From an uncultured Pelagibacteraceae bacterium (lineage in GTDB: Bacteria > Pseudomonadota > Alphaproteobacteria > Pelagibacterales > Pelagibacteraceae): DNA of 41,570 bases. How positions within the stretch are numbered: the first letter of the stretch is position 1; every line of letters begins with the position of its first letter. A model generated the notes under the pieces. It did not search any database and was not told the DNA's origin. It was given only the letters and a program-made list of their open reading frames with translations. A program made the translations under genes and the position numbers. Shown piece by piece: positions 1 through 8,242 of this stretch. Location of the stretch: positions 1-41,570 of the forward strand of contig CACICF010000011.1 in NCBI GenBank assembly GCA_902584995.1, written 5' to 3'.

Positions 1-685
1 TTTGATCATTAATGTATGTTTTTTGACCTATACACATTAAGGCATCATGAGCTTCATGCATTTCTTTATCTAAATAAAAAACCTCATTGGTGGCAATGAT
101 TGGTATTTGATATTTTTTGGAAAGTTTTAAATTAAAAAGTTCAAATTGTTTTTCATTTTGATCTTCGTGTCTTTGAATTTCCAAATAAAAATTATTACCA
201 AATTTATCTCTCAACAACTTAATCAATTCATCTAGATCATCGAATAACCCTTTATTAAATAATTTACCAATCAAATTATTTATGGAGCCAGATAATACAA
301 TTAATCCGTCACTAAAGTTTAATAAATTATCTAAAGAACAGTGTGGATTAACATTACTTTCATTTTCTAGATATGATTTGGAAGAAAGCTCAATTAGATT
401 TTGATATCCTTTAAAGTTTTTAGCTATCAGAGGAATTACTCCAAAATTATTCTTAAATTTAAATAATATTTGTGAACCAATAATTGGTTGCGTACCAACT
501 GAAGAAATATTTTCAGAAAATTCTAGTGCTCCTGATAAATTGTATGTGTCGCTGATTCCAACTGTTCGAATTTTATTTTTTTTGCAATATTCCTTTAAAT
601 CTTCAATTTTTAATGCACCCTCACAAATTGAATATTGTGAATGAATCTTAATTTGATTAAAAGATTTTATTTTAGATTGTGGCAT
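1..685 (-). CDS. dnaE: DNA polymerase III alpha subunit, N-terminal part (cut by window edge)
   Basis: Catalytic subunit of the replicative DNA polymerase. Only the first 228 codons lie in the window; the family is normally about 1150 residues, so the rest lies beyond position 1. The visible part is the PHP domain: an IKIHSQYSICEGALK segment near residue 15 (equivalent to the HLRVHSxYSxxxGA motif), then a TNEVFYLDKEMHEAHDAL stretch near the edge (equivalent to the TNDVxYLxxxxHEAHDxLLCI region). The start ATG (683-685) reads MPQSKIK and overlaps the lolD stop by 14 bases, suggesting co-transcription and translational coupling. The lolC-lolD-dnaE order is familiar from alphaproteobacteria. The first His of the PHP motif is Gln here, so an active PHP exonuclease is unlikely. 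Identity is firm. Confidence 0.93.
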   Translation of the reverse strand, partial: MPQSKIKSFNQIKIHSQYSICEGALKIEDLKEYCKKNKIRTVGISDTYNLSGALEFSENISSVGTQPIIGSQILFKFKNNFGVIPLIAKNFKGYQNLIELSSKSYLENESNVNPHCSLDNLLNFSDGLIVLSGSINNLIGKLFNKGLFDDLDELIKLLRDKFGNNFYLEIQRHEDQNEKQFELFNLKLSKKYQIPIIATNEVFYLDKEMHEAHDALMCIGQKTYINDQ

Positions 686-1355
686 TGGTAATATGTATAT
701 TACCATTATTCATAATAATTTTACAATCTGCCATATTAGCAAAATATCTATTATGAGTTGCAAAAATAATGATTCTATTTTTACTTTTGAGATTAAAAAG
801 AATTTTAAAAATAGTTTTAGCATTCTCATAGTCAAGATTTCCTGTTGGTTCATCCGCTAAAATTATTTCTGGATTATTTATTAATGCTCTAGCAATAGCG
901 ATTCTCTGGCTTTCTCCTCCAGAAAGCTCATTAGGAAAATGATTTAACCTAGCCAGCATACCTACATTTTTTATTAATTTTTTGGCAAGTTCTATAGATG
1001 TCTCTTTTTCATTTGAAATTAATAAATTTGGGAGATAAACATTTTCCAGCGCTGTAAAATCAGAGAATAAGTTTTTATCTTGATAGATTATTCCAATTTT
1101 GTTTGCTCTTATAATATCATTTTCAATTTTATTTGTTTTGTTTATTCTTTTTTGATTTATTTCAATATATCCAGATGTGGGAGTATCTATTAATGATAAC
1201 ATATTCAGTAAGGTAGATTTGCCTGATCCAGATGGTCCCATTAAAGAATACGTTTTACCTGACTCAAAATTAAAAGAAATATCCTTTAAAACTTTGATAG
1301 GTTTATTTTTTTCATATTTTTTTGATAGATTTTTAATTTTAATACAATTATTCAT
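672..1355 (-). CDS. lolD: Lipoprotein-releasing system ATP-binding protein LolD
   Basis: ATPase of the Lol ABC system, which extracts mature lipoproteins from the inner membrane and passes them to the periplasmic carrier LolA. The 227-aa protein is full length. It has a Walker A GPSGSGKST (residues 40-48), ABC signature LSGGESQ (144-150), Walker B IILADE followed by PTGNLD (164-174), and the switch His in FATHNRY near the C terminus. Its ATG overlaps the 3' end of the permease gene by 8 bases, and its stop overlaps the dnaE start, so the three genes are coupled. The MacB/FtsE branch of ABC ATPases is similar in sequence, but the adjacent LolC/E-type permease supports LolD. Confidence 0.93.
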   Translation of the reverse strand: MNNCIKIKNLSKKYEKNKPIKVLKDISFNFESGKTYSLMGPSGSGKSTLLNMLSLIDTPTSGYIEINQKRINKTNKIENDIIRANKIGIIYQDKNLFSDFTALENVYLPNLLISNEKETSIELAKKLIKNVGMLARLNHFPNELSGGESQRIAIARALINNPEIILADEPTGNLDYENAKTIFKILFNLKSKNRIIIFATHNRYFANMADCKIIMNNGNIHITNATI

Positions 1356-2559
1356 ATTTAAGAGTTTTTACTGCATCCAACTTTGATGCTTTAGAAGCTG
1401 GATATATAGATACCAAAATAGTTGATAATATTGAGCAAAGTGAAATTATTATAATTGAATTTAAATTTATTTCGGAGGGCATTGAGTTTAATATGTAGAT
1501 ATCTTCAGGGAATAATGAAACTCCAAATATATTAGAAATAAATTGTCTAATATTTTCAATGTAAATCGAAAAAATAATTCCAACGATAGCACCAAAGAAT
1601 GTGGCAGATGTTCCAATTATGAAACCAATAAAAAAGAAAATCTTTTTAATAGATTTATTTGATACACCGATAGATTTTAAAATGCCTATGTCTCTTGTTT
1701 TATTTTTAACTAAAATTGTAAGCCCAGATATAATATTAAAAGCTGCAACAATTATTATTAGTGAAAGAATAATAAACATTACATTTCTTTCAACTTTCAA
1801 AGCTTCAAATAGTGATTTATTCATATCTGACCAGGTGTAAACCAAGTTGTCAGGATATATTTTTGTTAAATTTTTTTTATGGATTTCTATATTTTTTGGA
1901 TTTTTAAAATAAAATTCCAAAAATCTATCTTCAATTTTTTTATTAAAAAAACTCTCTAATGTTTCTAAATTAACATATACAATATTTTGATTATAATCTG
2001 ATAAGCCACTATCAAATATAGAAATTATTTTAAATATTTCTTGTTTGGGAAGTGTTCCAACAAGAGTTTTAATCCCAACAGGTGACATGATTAATATACT
2101 GTCACCCACATTAACATTTAAATTTAAACTCAATTCTTTGCCAATTGAAATAGAATTATTTTTTAAACTTTTGGATCCATAATATTCATCATTATTTACT
2201 AATTGAAGTTTTTCAAAATCATTTTTAAAGTACCCCTTCAAAAAAACTCCCTTGGTATTATCTTTATTTAAGATTACAGCTTCTCCATTATTTGAAAGTA
2301 TATTTTCTGCAAAATTAAAATCTTTTGTCAGCGTGAGCGGTTTATTGTTAGGTTGCACTACTGCATGCGCATTAAAACCTAATATTTTGTTTATTAATTC
2401 AGTTCTGAAGCCATTCATTACAGACATGACAATAATAAGAACTGCAACCCCCAACGAAATACCTATAAATGAAAATATTGAGATAACGTTTAAAAAACCA
2501 TCGTTTTTTCTTGTCTTTAAAAATCTAAATATAACTTCTTTTTCTAGTTGTGTGATCAA
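1348..2559 (-). CDS. lolC: LolC/LolE-family lipoprotein-releasing permease
   Basis: Inner-membrane permease of the lipoprotein release complex, 403 aa. The layout is typical: one N-terminal membrane segment (about residues 25-50, ISLGVAVLIIVMSVMNGF), a large periplasmic domain, then three C-terminal membrane segments of the FtsX domain (about 260-395), including the TRDIGILKSIG motif. Only one permease gene is present, as in many alphaproteobacteria, so it probably works as a homodimer with LolD (LolF-like arrangement) and not as a LolC/LolE heterodimer; a second copy elsewhere cannot be excluded. Start and proS stop overlap by 4 bases (ATGA type) and the 3' end overlaps lolD by 8 bases. Confidence 0.9.
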   Translation of the reverse strand: MITQLEKEVIFRFLKTRKNDGFLNVISIFSFIGISLGVAVLIIVMSVMNGFRTELINKILGFNAHAVVQPNNKPLTLTKDFNFAENILSNNGEAVILNKDNTKGVFLKGYFKNDFEKLQLVNNDEYYGSKSLKNNSISIGKELSLNLNVNVGDSILIMSPVGIKTLVGTLPKQEIFKIISIFDSGLSDYNQNIVYVNLETLESFFNKKIEDRFLEFYFKNPKNIEIHKKNLTKIYPDNLVYTWSDMNKSLFEALKVERNVMFIILSLIIIVAAFNIISGLTILVKNKTRDIGILKSIGVSNKSIKKIFFFIGFIIGTSATFFGAIVGIIFSIYIENIRQFISNIFGVSLFPEDIYILNSMPSEINLNSIIIISLCSILSTILVSIYPASKASKLDAVKTLKYE

Positions 2560-3884
2560 TTTGATTTAGCTTTTAAAATTTGTGACATAGCTTCCTCTAT
2601 ATTTAATTTTTGAGTAACACCATCAACTTCTTTAAATTCAAATAAATCACCCTCGGTTTTATTTCCTATAATTAATTGATAAGGAATACCTATTAAATTA
2701 AATTTTTTTATTTTTGCAGAAATATTTTCCTCAGTATCATCTATGATTGCGTCTATATTTTTAGTTTTAAAATATTCAAATATATTTTTACATTTTTCCA
2801 GATTTGTTGAGTCATTTTTTTTAATCATTGGAATTATTGCACAATGATAAGGAGCGACTGATAATGGCCATTTCATTGTTTCATTTTTATCGTTATATTT
2901 TGCCTCAATTATGGCACCTACTAATCTTGACACACCTATTCCGTAAGATCCCATTTTTACAAATTCTTTTTTTCCATTAAAATCTACTGCTGCACTCATT
3001 GGTTTTGAATATTTATCCCCAAAATAAAATATATGACCTACCTCGATTCCTTTTGTATTTACTCTAAATTCCTCTGGTACTAATTTTTCAAATTCATTTT
3101 GATTAAACTTTTCATCTGTAACAGAATAAAATTTTTCATATTGTTGTCTTAAATCATTAAGTGAGTTTTTTTCTAGTAATGTTGATGAGCTATCTACTTC
3201 AAATATTCTTTTATCTGTATAAATTTTACTTTCACCTGTATCTGCTAAAATTATAAATTCATGAGAGAGATTGCCTCCAATTGGCCCCGTATCTGCTGCC
3301 ATTGGAATTGCAGATAAATCTAATCTTTTAAATGTTCTTAAATAAGAAAGAAAAAATTTATTGTAAGAGAAAAAAGCTTCATCATCATTTAAATCAAATG
3401 AGTATGCATCTTTCATATAAAATTCTCTACATCTCATTATTCCGAATCTTGGTCTAAGTTCATCCCTAAACTTCCATTGAATATGATATAATAATTGAGG
3501 TAGAGATTTATATGATTTTATGCTTGACCTAAAAATTTCTGTTACTAATTCTTCGTTTGTTGGTCCATATAACATTTCTCTGTTTTGACGGTCTTTAATA
3601 CGCAACATCTCTTCACCGTAGTCATCATATCTTCCACTTTCTTTCCAAATTTCAGATGACTGAATTGTAGGCATCAGTATTTCTTGTACACCAATTTTAT
3701 CTTGTTCTTCTCTTACAATTTGCTCAATTTTTTTCATTACTTTAAAGCCAAGAGGTAACCATGAGTAAATCCCGGCTGAAGACTGTTTTATCATTCCAAC
3801 TCTTAACATTAGTTGGTGTGATTTAATTTTTGCCTCTGTTGGATTATTTTTAAGAATTGGAACAAATGATTTTGAGAAATACAT
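2556..3884 (-). CDS. proS: Prolyl-tRNA synthetase, short form without editing insertion
   Basis: Class II aminoacyl-tRNA synthetase that charges tRNA-Pro. The 442-aa protein carries class II motif 1 in the first 60 residues, GPTNEE (108-113), motif 2 RDELRPRFGIMRCREF (140-155) and motif 3 GSYGIGVSRLVGA near residue 315, followed by the anticodon-binding domain (about 345-440). Bacterial ProRS of the E. coli type is about 570 aa and has an INS editing domain between motifs 2 and 3. Here that insertion is missing, as known for alphaproteobacterial ProRS. Clearing Ala-tRNA-Pro would therefore need a separate YbaK/ProX-type deacylase, not seen in this window. It lies 8 bases after rnj. Confidence 0.95.
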   Translation of the reverse strand: MYFSKSFVPILKNNPTEAKIKSHQLMLRVGMIKQSSAGIYSWLPLGFKVMKKIEQIVREEQDKIGVQEILMPTIQSSEIWKESGRYDDYGEEMLRIKDRQNREMLYGPTNEELVTEIFRSSIKSYKSLPQLLYHIQWKFRDELRPRFGIMRCREFYMKDAYSFDLNDDEAFFSYNKFFLSYLRTFKRLDLSAIPMAADTGPIGGNLSHEFIILADTGESKIYTDKRIFEVDSSSTLLEKNSLNDLRQQYEKFYSVTDEKFNQNEFEKLVPEEFRVNTKGIEVGHIFYFGDKYSKPMSAAVDFNGKKEFVKMGSYGIGVSRLVGAIIEAKYNDKNETMKWPLSVAPYHCAIIPMIKKNDSTNLEKCKNIFEYFKTKNIDAIIDDTEENISAKIKKFNLIGIPYQLIIGNKTEGDLFEFKEVDGVTQKLNIEEAMSQILKAKSN

Positions 3885-3892
3885 TTTAATAT

Positions 3893-5551
3893 TTAAATTC
3901 TAACTAAGTTTATATTTGTTAATGGTTTTTTCCCAGTTTTTTCTTTTGAAAATTTTCGACAGGTTATTTTGAGAGCATCTATAAGATTTTCTTGTTGTTT
4001 CACATTATTTAATGAAAATGTTTTAACAATTTTTTCTATTTCTTCTTCCAACTCATATATAAATTCATCATTTTCATATACTGGCAAACCTCTTATTGTA
4101 ACCAAAGGTTTGTTGTGAATGTTGCCCTTTGGAGTAATCATTATTGTGGCTTCTAAAAATCCATTAGATGAAATATTTCTTCTTTCCTTAATTGATCTAG
4201 ATTCCTCTTCTACTGGTACATTTCCATCTAAATAAACTCTTCCACTGGGTGCTTTATCATAGACCTCTGGTTTTTCTCCAGGATATAACTTAACAATATC
4301 TCCATTCTCTACTTGAATTGGGTATTTAACTTGCATTTCTTTAGCAAATTCTATGTGCTCCATCATATGTCTGTGTTCTCCATGAACAGGTATTACAGCT
4401 TTTGGCTTTATCCAATTGTACATATCCCTTAAATCTTCTCTGTTTGGATGACCCGAAACATGAATATACTCATTATCCTCAGATATAACTTCAATACCTT
4501 CTTTTACTAAATTATTATGTAGCTTATATAACTTCTTCTCATTTCCAGGGATAATTTTTGAAGAAAAAATAACAGTGTCATTTTTCTCAATAAAAACGTC
4601 TGGATGAGTATATTTAACTATTCTGTTCATTGCCCCCATTGGCTCACCTTGACTTCCAGTACATAAATAAACAATTTTTTCTCTAGATATATTTTTTGCA
4701 TCTCTTGGATCAATCGGATCAATAACATTTTTAAGATAACCACATTGTCTTGCTGCTTTAAATATTCTATGCATAGATCTTCCAACTAGCGAAATATATC
4801 TTCCAGTTTGTTCCGCACAATAAAAAACTGATTCCATTCTTGCAACATTTGATGCAAATGATGTTACGATTATTCTTTTTTTTAATCTTTGAAAAACTTT
4901 AAGTAAATTTTTACGAACATCAAGTTCTGATCCTGCTCTACCTGCACTAAATACATTTGTAGAGTCACATATCATAGCTAATACACCTTCATTACCAATT
5001 TCCTTTAATCTTTCAGAGTTTATATTTCCACCAATTAAAGGGTCTGGATCACATTTCCAATCTCCAGTATGTAATATATTTCCTACTGGTGTTTGTATTC
5101 TAAGACCATTAGGCTCTAAAATTGAATGTGTAAGTGTAACAAACTCTATTTTGAATGGATCTAAACTAATAGTACTATTTAGTTCTACAATTTTTAAATA
5201 ACCAGTTATATCAATTTTTTTTTCTTTAAATTTTTCTGTAATTAAAACCGAAGTGAATGGTGTAGCATAAATTTTACATTTTAATTTTGGCCAAATATGA
5301 GCAATAGCTCCAATATGATCTTCATGCGCATGTGTTAGGACTATACCTAGAAGGTCTTCTTTTTTATCGATTATAAATCCTGGATCTGGATATATAATAT
5401 CTATACCAGGAACTGTGTCATCCGCAAATGTGACTCCAACATCTATTATAATCCATTTTTGATTGTCTGGTTTACCATATGCAAATAGGTTCATATTCAT
5501 TCCTATTTCACCTGATCCTCCTAGGGGACAAAATAATAATTCATCTTTCAT
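3893..5551 (-). CDS. rnj: Ribonuclease J
   Basis: Metallo-beta-lactamase/beta-CASP ribonuclease with 5'-3' exonuclease and endonuclease activity in rRNA maturation and mRNA turnover. The 552-aa length fits the family. Metal-binding motif HAHEDH is at residues 74-79, HTGDWK near 160, the beta-CASP motifs GSQGEPMGA near 300 and HVSGHPNREDL near 365, and VIPVHGEHRH near 388; the C-terminal domain follows. The start ATG gives MKDELLFCPLGGSGEIGMN, typical of the family N terminus. It sits between coaX and proS, as in other alphaproteobacteria, although the epimerase and DUF1467 genes often found after it are missing. Confidence 0.94.
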   Translation of the reverse strand: MKDELLFCPLGGSGEIGMNMNLFAYGKPDNQKWIIIDVGVTFADDTVPGIDIIYPDPGFIIDKKEDLLGIVLTHAHEDHIGAIAHIWPKLKCKIYATPFTSVLITEKFKEKKIDITGYLKIVELNSTISLDPFKIEFVTLTHSILEPNGLRIQTPVGNILHTGDWKCDPDPLIGGNINSERLKEIGNEGVLAMICDSTNVFSAGRAGSELDVRKNLLKVFQRLKKRIIVTSFASNVARMESVFYCAEQTGRYISLVGRSMHRIFKAARQCGYLKNVIDPIDPRDAKNISREKIVYLCTGSQGEPMGAMNRIVKYTHPDVFIEKNDTVIFSSKIIPGNEKKLYKLHNNLVKEGIEVISEDNEYIHVSGHPNREDLRDMYNWIKPKAVIPVHGEHRHMMEHIEFAKEMQVKYPIQVENGDIVKLYPGEKPEVYDKAPSGRVYLDGNVPVEEESRSIKERRNISSNGFLEATIMITPKGNIHNKPLVTIRGLPVYENDEFIYELEEEIEKIVKTFSLNNVKQQENLIDALKITCRKFSKEKTGKKPLTNINLVRI

Positions 5552-5558
5552 ATTTTTT

Positions 5559-6299
5559 TTAATTTATAGCAACTCTTAAGATACCTTTAATTGTTAAATT
5601 TTTATCAACCGTTTTAATACCTTTAATTGATGATTTAAATAAGTGTGCAAATCCACCTGTAAGTATAATTTTAAACTTCTTTCTAGTTTGTTTTAAAATA
5701 AGTTTAATTATATTTTCAATTAAACCTGTATAACCATGATAAAAACCTGCTCTTACAGCACTTTTAGTGTTTTTACCAATGACATTTGCTGTCCTTTCTA
5801 GCTTAATTTTAGGTATTAGAGAGGCCTTATCTATTAAATTTTTCAAAGAAAGTTCTACACCAGGTGCTAAAACACCACCGATATAATCTTTTTTAATAAC
5901 AATATCAAAATTTGTGGCTGTACCAAAATCAACTATAATATAATTAAACCTACTATCAATAACTGCAATAGCATTAGCTAAACGATCAGAACCAATTTGT
6001 TTTCTATTGACTTTTATATTTATAAATTTTTTTAAATTACATGTTTTTAACTCAACACAATCCAATTTAGTAATATCTTCAATAGTTTTTTTTATAATTT
6101 TATAAGCGTTAGGGACAACCGAGCTAAAGAGTACTTTTCTAAGTTTTGAATTATATTTTCTTAAAAATAATAATTTTTTATTAATAAAATTTTTGTTTAA
6201 ATTTTTTTTATGAATTTTAATATTTTTGATCAATTTTAAGTTGTTATTAAATAAGCAAATTTTAATTGCCGTGTTTCCTATATCTCCAATTAAATACAT
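5559..6299 (-). CDS. coaX: Type III pantothenate kinase
   Basis: Phosphorylates pantothenate in the first step of CoA synthesis. The 246-aa protein has the ASKHA-fold phosphate loop DIGNTAIK (6-13), a GSDRLANA segment near residue 108, DFGTATNFDI near 124, GGVLAPGVELS near 141 and TGGFA near 215, all typical of CoaX. Length is slightly below the usual 250-260. It follows birA by 3 bases and precedes rnj by 7 bases; birA-coaX-rnj directly after nuoN is a recurrent alphaproteobacterial order. The protein is very rich in Lys, Ile and Asn, in line with the AT-rich genome. Confidence 0.92.
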   Translation of the reverse strand: MYLIGDIGNTAIKICLFNNNLKLIKNIKIHKKNLNKNFINKKLLFLRKYNSKLRKVLFSSVVPNAYKIIKKTIEDITKLDCVELKTCNLKKFINIKVNRKQIGSDRLANAIAVIDSRFNYIIVDFGTATNFDIVIKKDYIGGVLAPGVELSLKNLIDKASLIPKIKLERTANVIGKNTKSAVRAGFYHGYTGLIENIIKLILKQTRKKFKIILTGGFAHLFKSSIKGIKTVDKNLTIKGILRVAIN

Positions 6300-6302
6300 G
6301 TA

Positions 6303-6827
6303 TTAAACTCCAAATGAGTGTAAGTTTTTTTCATAAAGCAATTTAATTTCTTTAAATAATATAAGTCTATTTAATTTTTTATTTGTATAATTATTTAAAA
6401 ATGTAGTTGGATAATTATTAATTTTTGGACTACTAGAAACATTAATTCCAATTCCTACAATTAAGTATTTTCTATTCTGCTTAAAAATTGTTTCTTGTAA
6501 AATTCCACAGACCTTTTTTTTATTTATTATTATATCATTTGGTTTTTTTATCAGAACTAAAGTATTTATTTTTTTACAGATTATTTTTTTTATTATTTTT
6601 AAATTTAAATGTGTGATTTTAGATAATGATATTTTTTTACTAATTTCAAAGAAGACTGATAAAAACAAATTACCTTTAATAGATATCCAATTGTTTGTTC
6701 TTTGTCCTTTACCTTTTGTTTGTTGGTCTGTTAAAATTATTCCTCTTTGATTTCCTTGTTTAATTAATCTTAGTGCTACATTATTAGTGCTTTCAACTTT
6801 TTTATATAAATATTTTTTTAATTTCAT
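6303..6827 (-). CDS. birA: Biotin--[acetyl-CoA carboxylase] ligase, short form
   Basis: Attaches biotin to the carrier domain of biotin-dependent carboxylases. At 174 aa it is a minimal, monofunctional ligase: it lacks the N-terminal winged-helix DNA-binding domain of E. coli BirA (321 aa), so it is not expected to act as a repressor, and the C-terminal SH3-like domain is reduced or missing. Visible motifs are ESTN (12-15), the biotinoyl-AMP loop GKGQRTNNW (39-47; usually GRGRRGRxW), KKPND (94-98; usually KWPND), GILQE (108-112) and GIGINV (125-130). The usual Trp of KWPND is Lys. The ATG overlaps the nuoN stop by one base (TAATG), pointing to coupled translation. Confidence 0.88.
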   Translation of the reverse strand: MKLKKYLYKKVESTNNVALRLIKQGNQRGIILTDQQTKGKGQRTNNWISIKGNLFLSVFFEISKKISLSKITHLNLKIIKKIICKKINTLVLIKKPNDIIINKKKVCGILQETIFKQNRKYLIVGIGINVSSSPKINNYPTTFLNNYTNKKLNRLILFKEIKLLYEKNLHSFGV

Positions 6828-8242
6828 TAGATCATTGTAATTTTAGATACTATTTCTGTTATGCCACTTGGATATATAAAGTATGCTAAAATAAATATTG
6901 TTGAAATAGCCAATGTAATTTTTAATCCTAAATTATGAGACGTTTCGTACCCATCTTTTTCTGGATCAAAATATATAATTTTAATAATTCTTAGATAATA
7001 AAAAGCTGCTACGACGGTTGCTAATAATCCAACAATTGCTAAAAAATACATAGACTGTTCTATAACAGCTAAAAAAACATAAAATTTAGCAAAAAAACCT
7101 GCTAGCGGAGGTATTCCTGCCAAAGAAAACAAAACTATCAATAATGAGAAAGACAAAATTGGATGTTTTTTAGAAAGTCCAGATAAATCCTCTATATTTT
7201 CATAATATTTCTCATTTCTTTTAAGCATAAATAAACAGCTAAAGAAGGCTAAATTCATTACCAAATAAATAGATATATAAGTAATAGAACTTTGTATTCC
7301 TTGGTTGCTAACTGTTGCTAACCCAGCCAACGCATAACCCATATGACTGATTGAACTATAAGCAATAAGTCTTTTTAAGTTTTTTTGACCTATGGCTGCC
7401 ACAGCACCAAATATCATTGAAGCAATTGAAATAAATACAATTATTGTTTGCCACTGATCATTCATATTAGCAAAAGGTGTGTACAAAAACTTAATGAATA
7501 CAGAAAGTGCAGCTATTTTTGGAAGTATAGCAAAGAATAATGTTACAGATGTTGGGGAGCCTTGATAAACATCTGGTGCCCACATATGGAATGGCACGGC
7601 AGATATTTTAAATGCAAGACCAACTAAAATAAAGACTATCCCAAAAGTTGTACCATAATTAAATTCATTAGAATTTATAAGTATTTGATCAAAATTTGTA
7701 CTTTCAGAAAATCCATAAATTAATGAGCACCCATACAACAGCAAACCTGACGATAATGCGCTAAGAACGAAATATTTAAGCCCAGACTCTGTAGAAAGTA
7801 AATTGTCTCTGTTAAATGATGCAAGAACATACAAAGCTAAAGATTGAAGTTCAAGCCCCATGTAAAAAACAATTAAATCATTTGAACTTATCATTATCAT
7901 CATTCCCAAAATGCTACTTAGAATGAGGATTGGATATTCAATTTTATTTAAATTGATAACTTGTATATATTTTGATCCAGTTAACATTACAAAAACTCCA
8001 GAACCAACAAGTATTATCTTCATGTAATTTGATAAATTATCTATTTGATATGAACTTTTAAATAAGTAAATTTTGTCTAGTGAACTTAGATTTATTATTA
8101 ATGCCAATAAAATAACCAAAGATATAGTGGATAAACTATAAATTAAATTTGAGCTATTTTTTTTGAAAACTCCAACCAGTAAAAATAACATTATAACTAA
8201 AGAAATAAAGATTTCAGGTAATATATATTGTAAATTTTCCAT
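6827..8242 (-). CDS. nuoN: NADH-quinone oxidoreductase subunit N
   Basis: Antiporter-like membrane subunit of complex I, one of three (L, M, N) that pump protons. The 471-aa protein is hydrophobic over its whole length. It shows the family signatures GLELQSLALYVLASF near residue 130, FHMWAPDVYQGSPT near 218 (Lys/Pro-rich broken helix), and LIAYSSISHMGYAL near 290. It is the last gene of the nuo operon. It shares one base with nuoM upstream and one base with birA downstream, so expression of birA, coaX and rnj may partly depend on the nuo transcript. Confidence 0.96.
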   Translation of the reverse strand: MENLQYILPEIFISLVIMLFLLVGVFKKNSSNLIYSLSTISLVILLALIINLSSLDKIYLFKSSYQIDNLSNYMKIILVGSGVFVMLTGSKYIQVINLNKIEYPILILSSILGMMIMISSNDLIVFYMGLELQSLALYVLASFNRDNLLSTESGLKYFVLSALSSGLLLYGCSLIYGFSESTNFDQILINSNEFNYGTTFGIVFILVGLAFKISAVPFHMWAPDVYQGSPTSVTLFFAILPKIAALSVFIKFLYTPFANMNDQWQTIIVFISIASMIFGAVAAIGQKNLKRLIAYSSISHMGYALAGLATVSNQGIQSSITYISIYLVMNLAFFSCLFMLKRNEKYYENIEDLSGLSKKHPILSFSLLIVLFSLAGIPPLAGFFAKFYVFLAVIEQSMYFLAIVGLLATVVAAFYYLRIIKIIYFDPEKDGYETSHNLGLKITLAISTIFILAYFIYPSGITEIVSKITMI

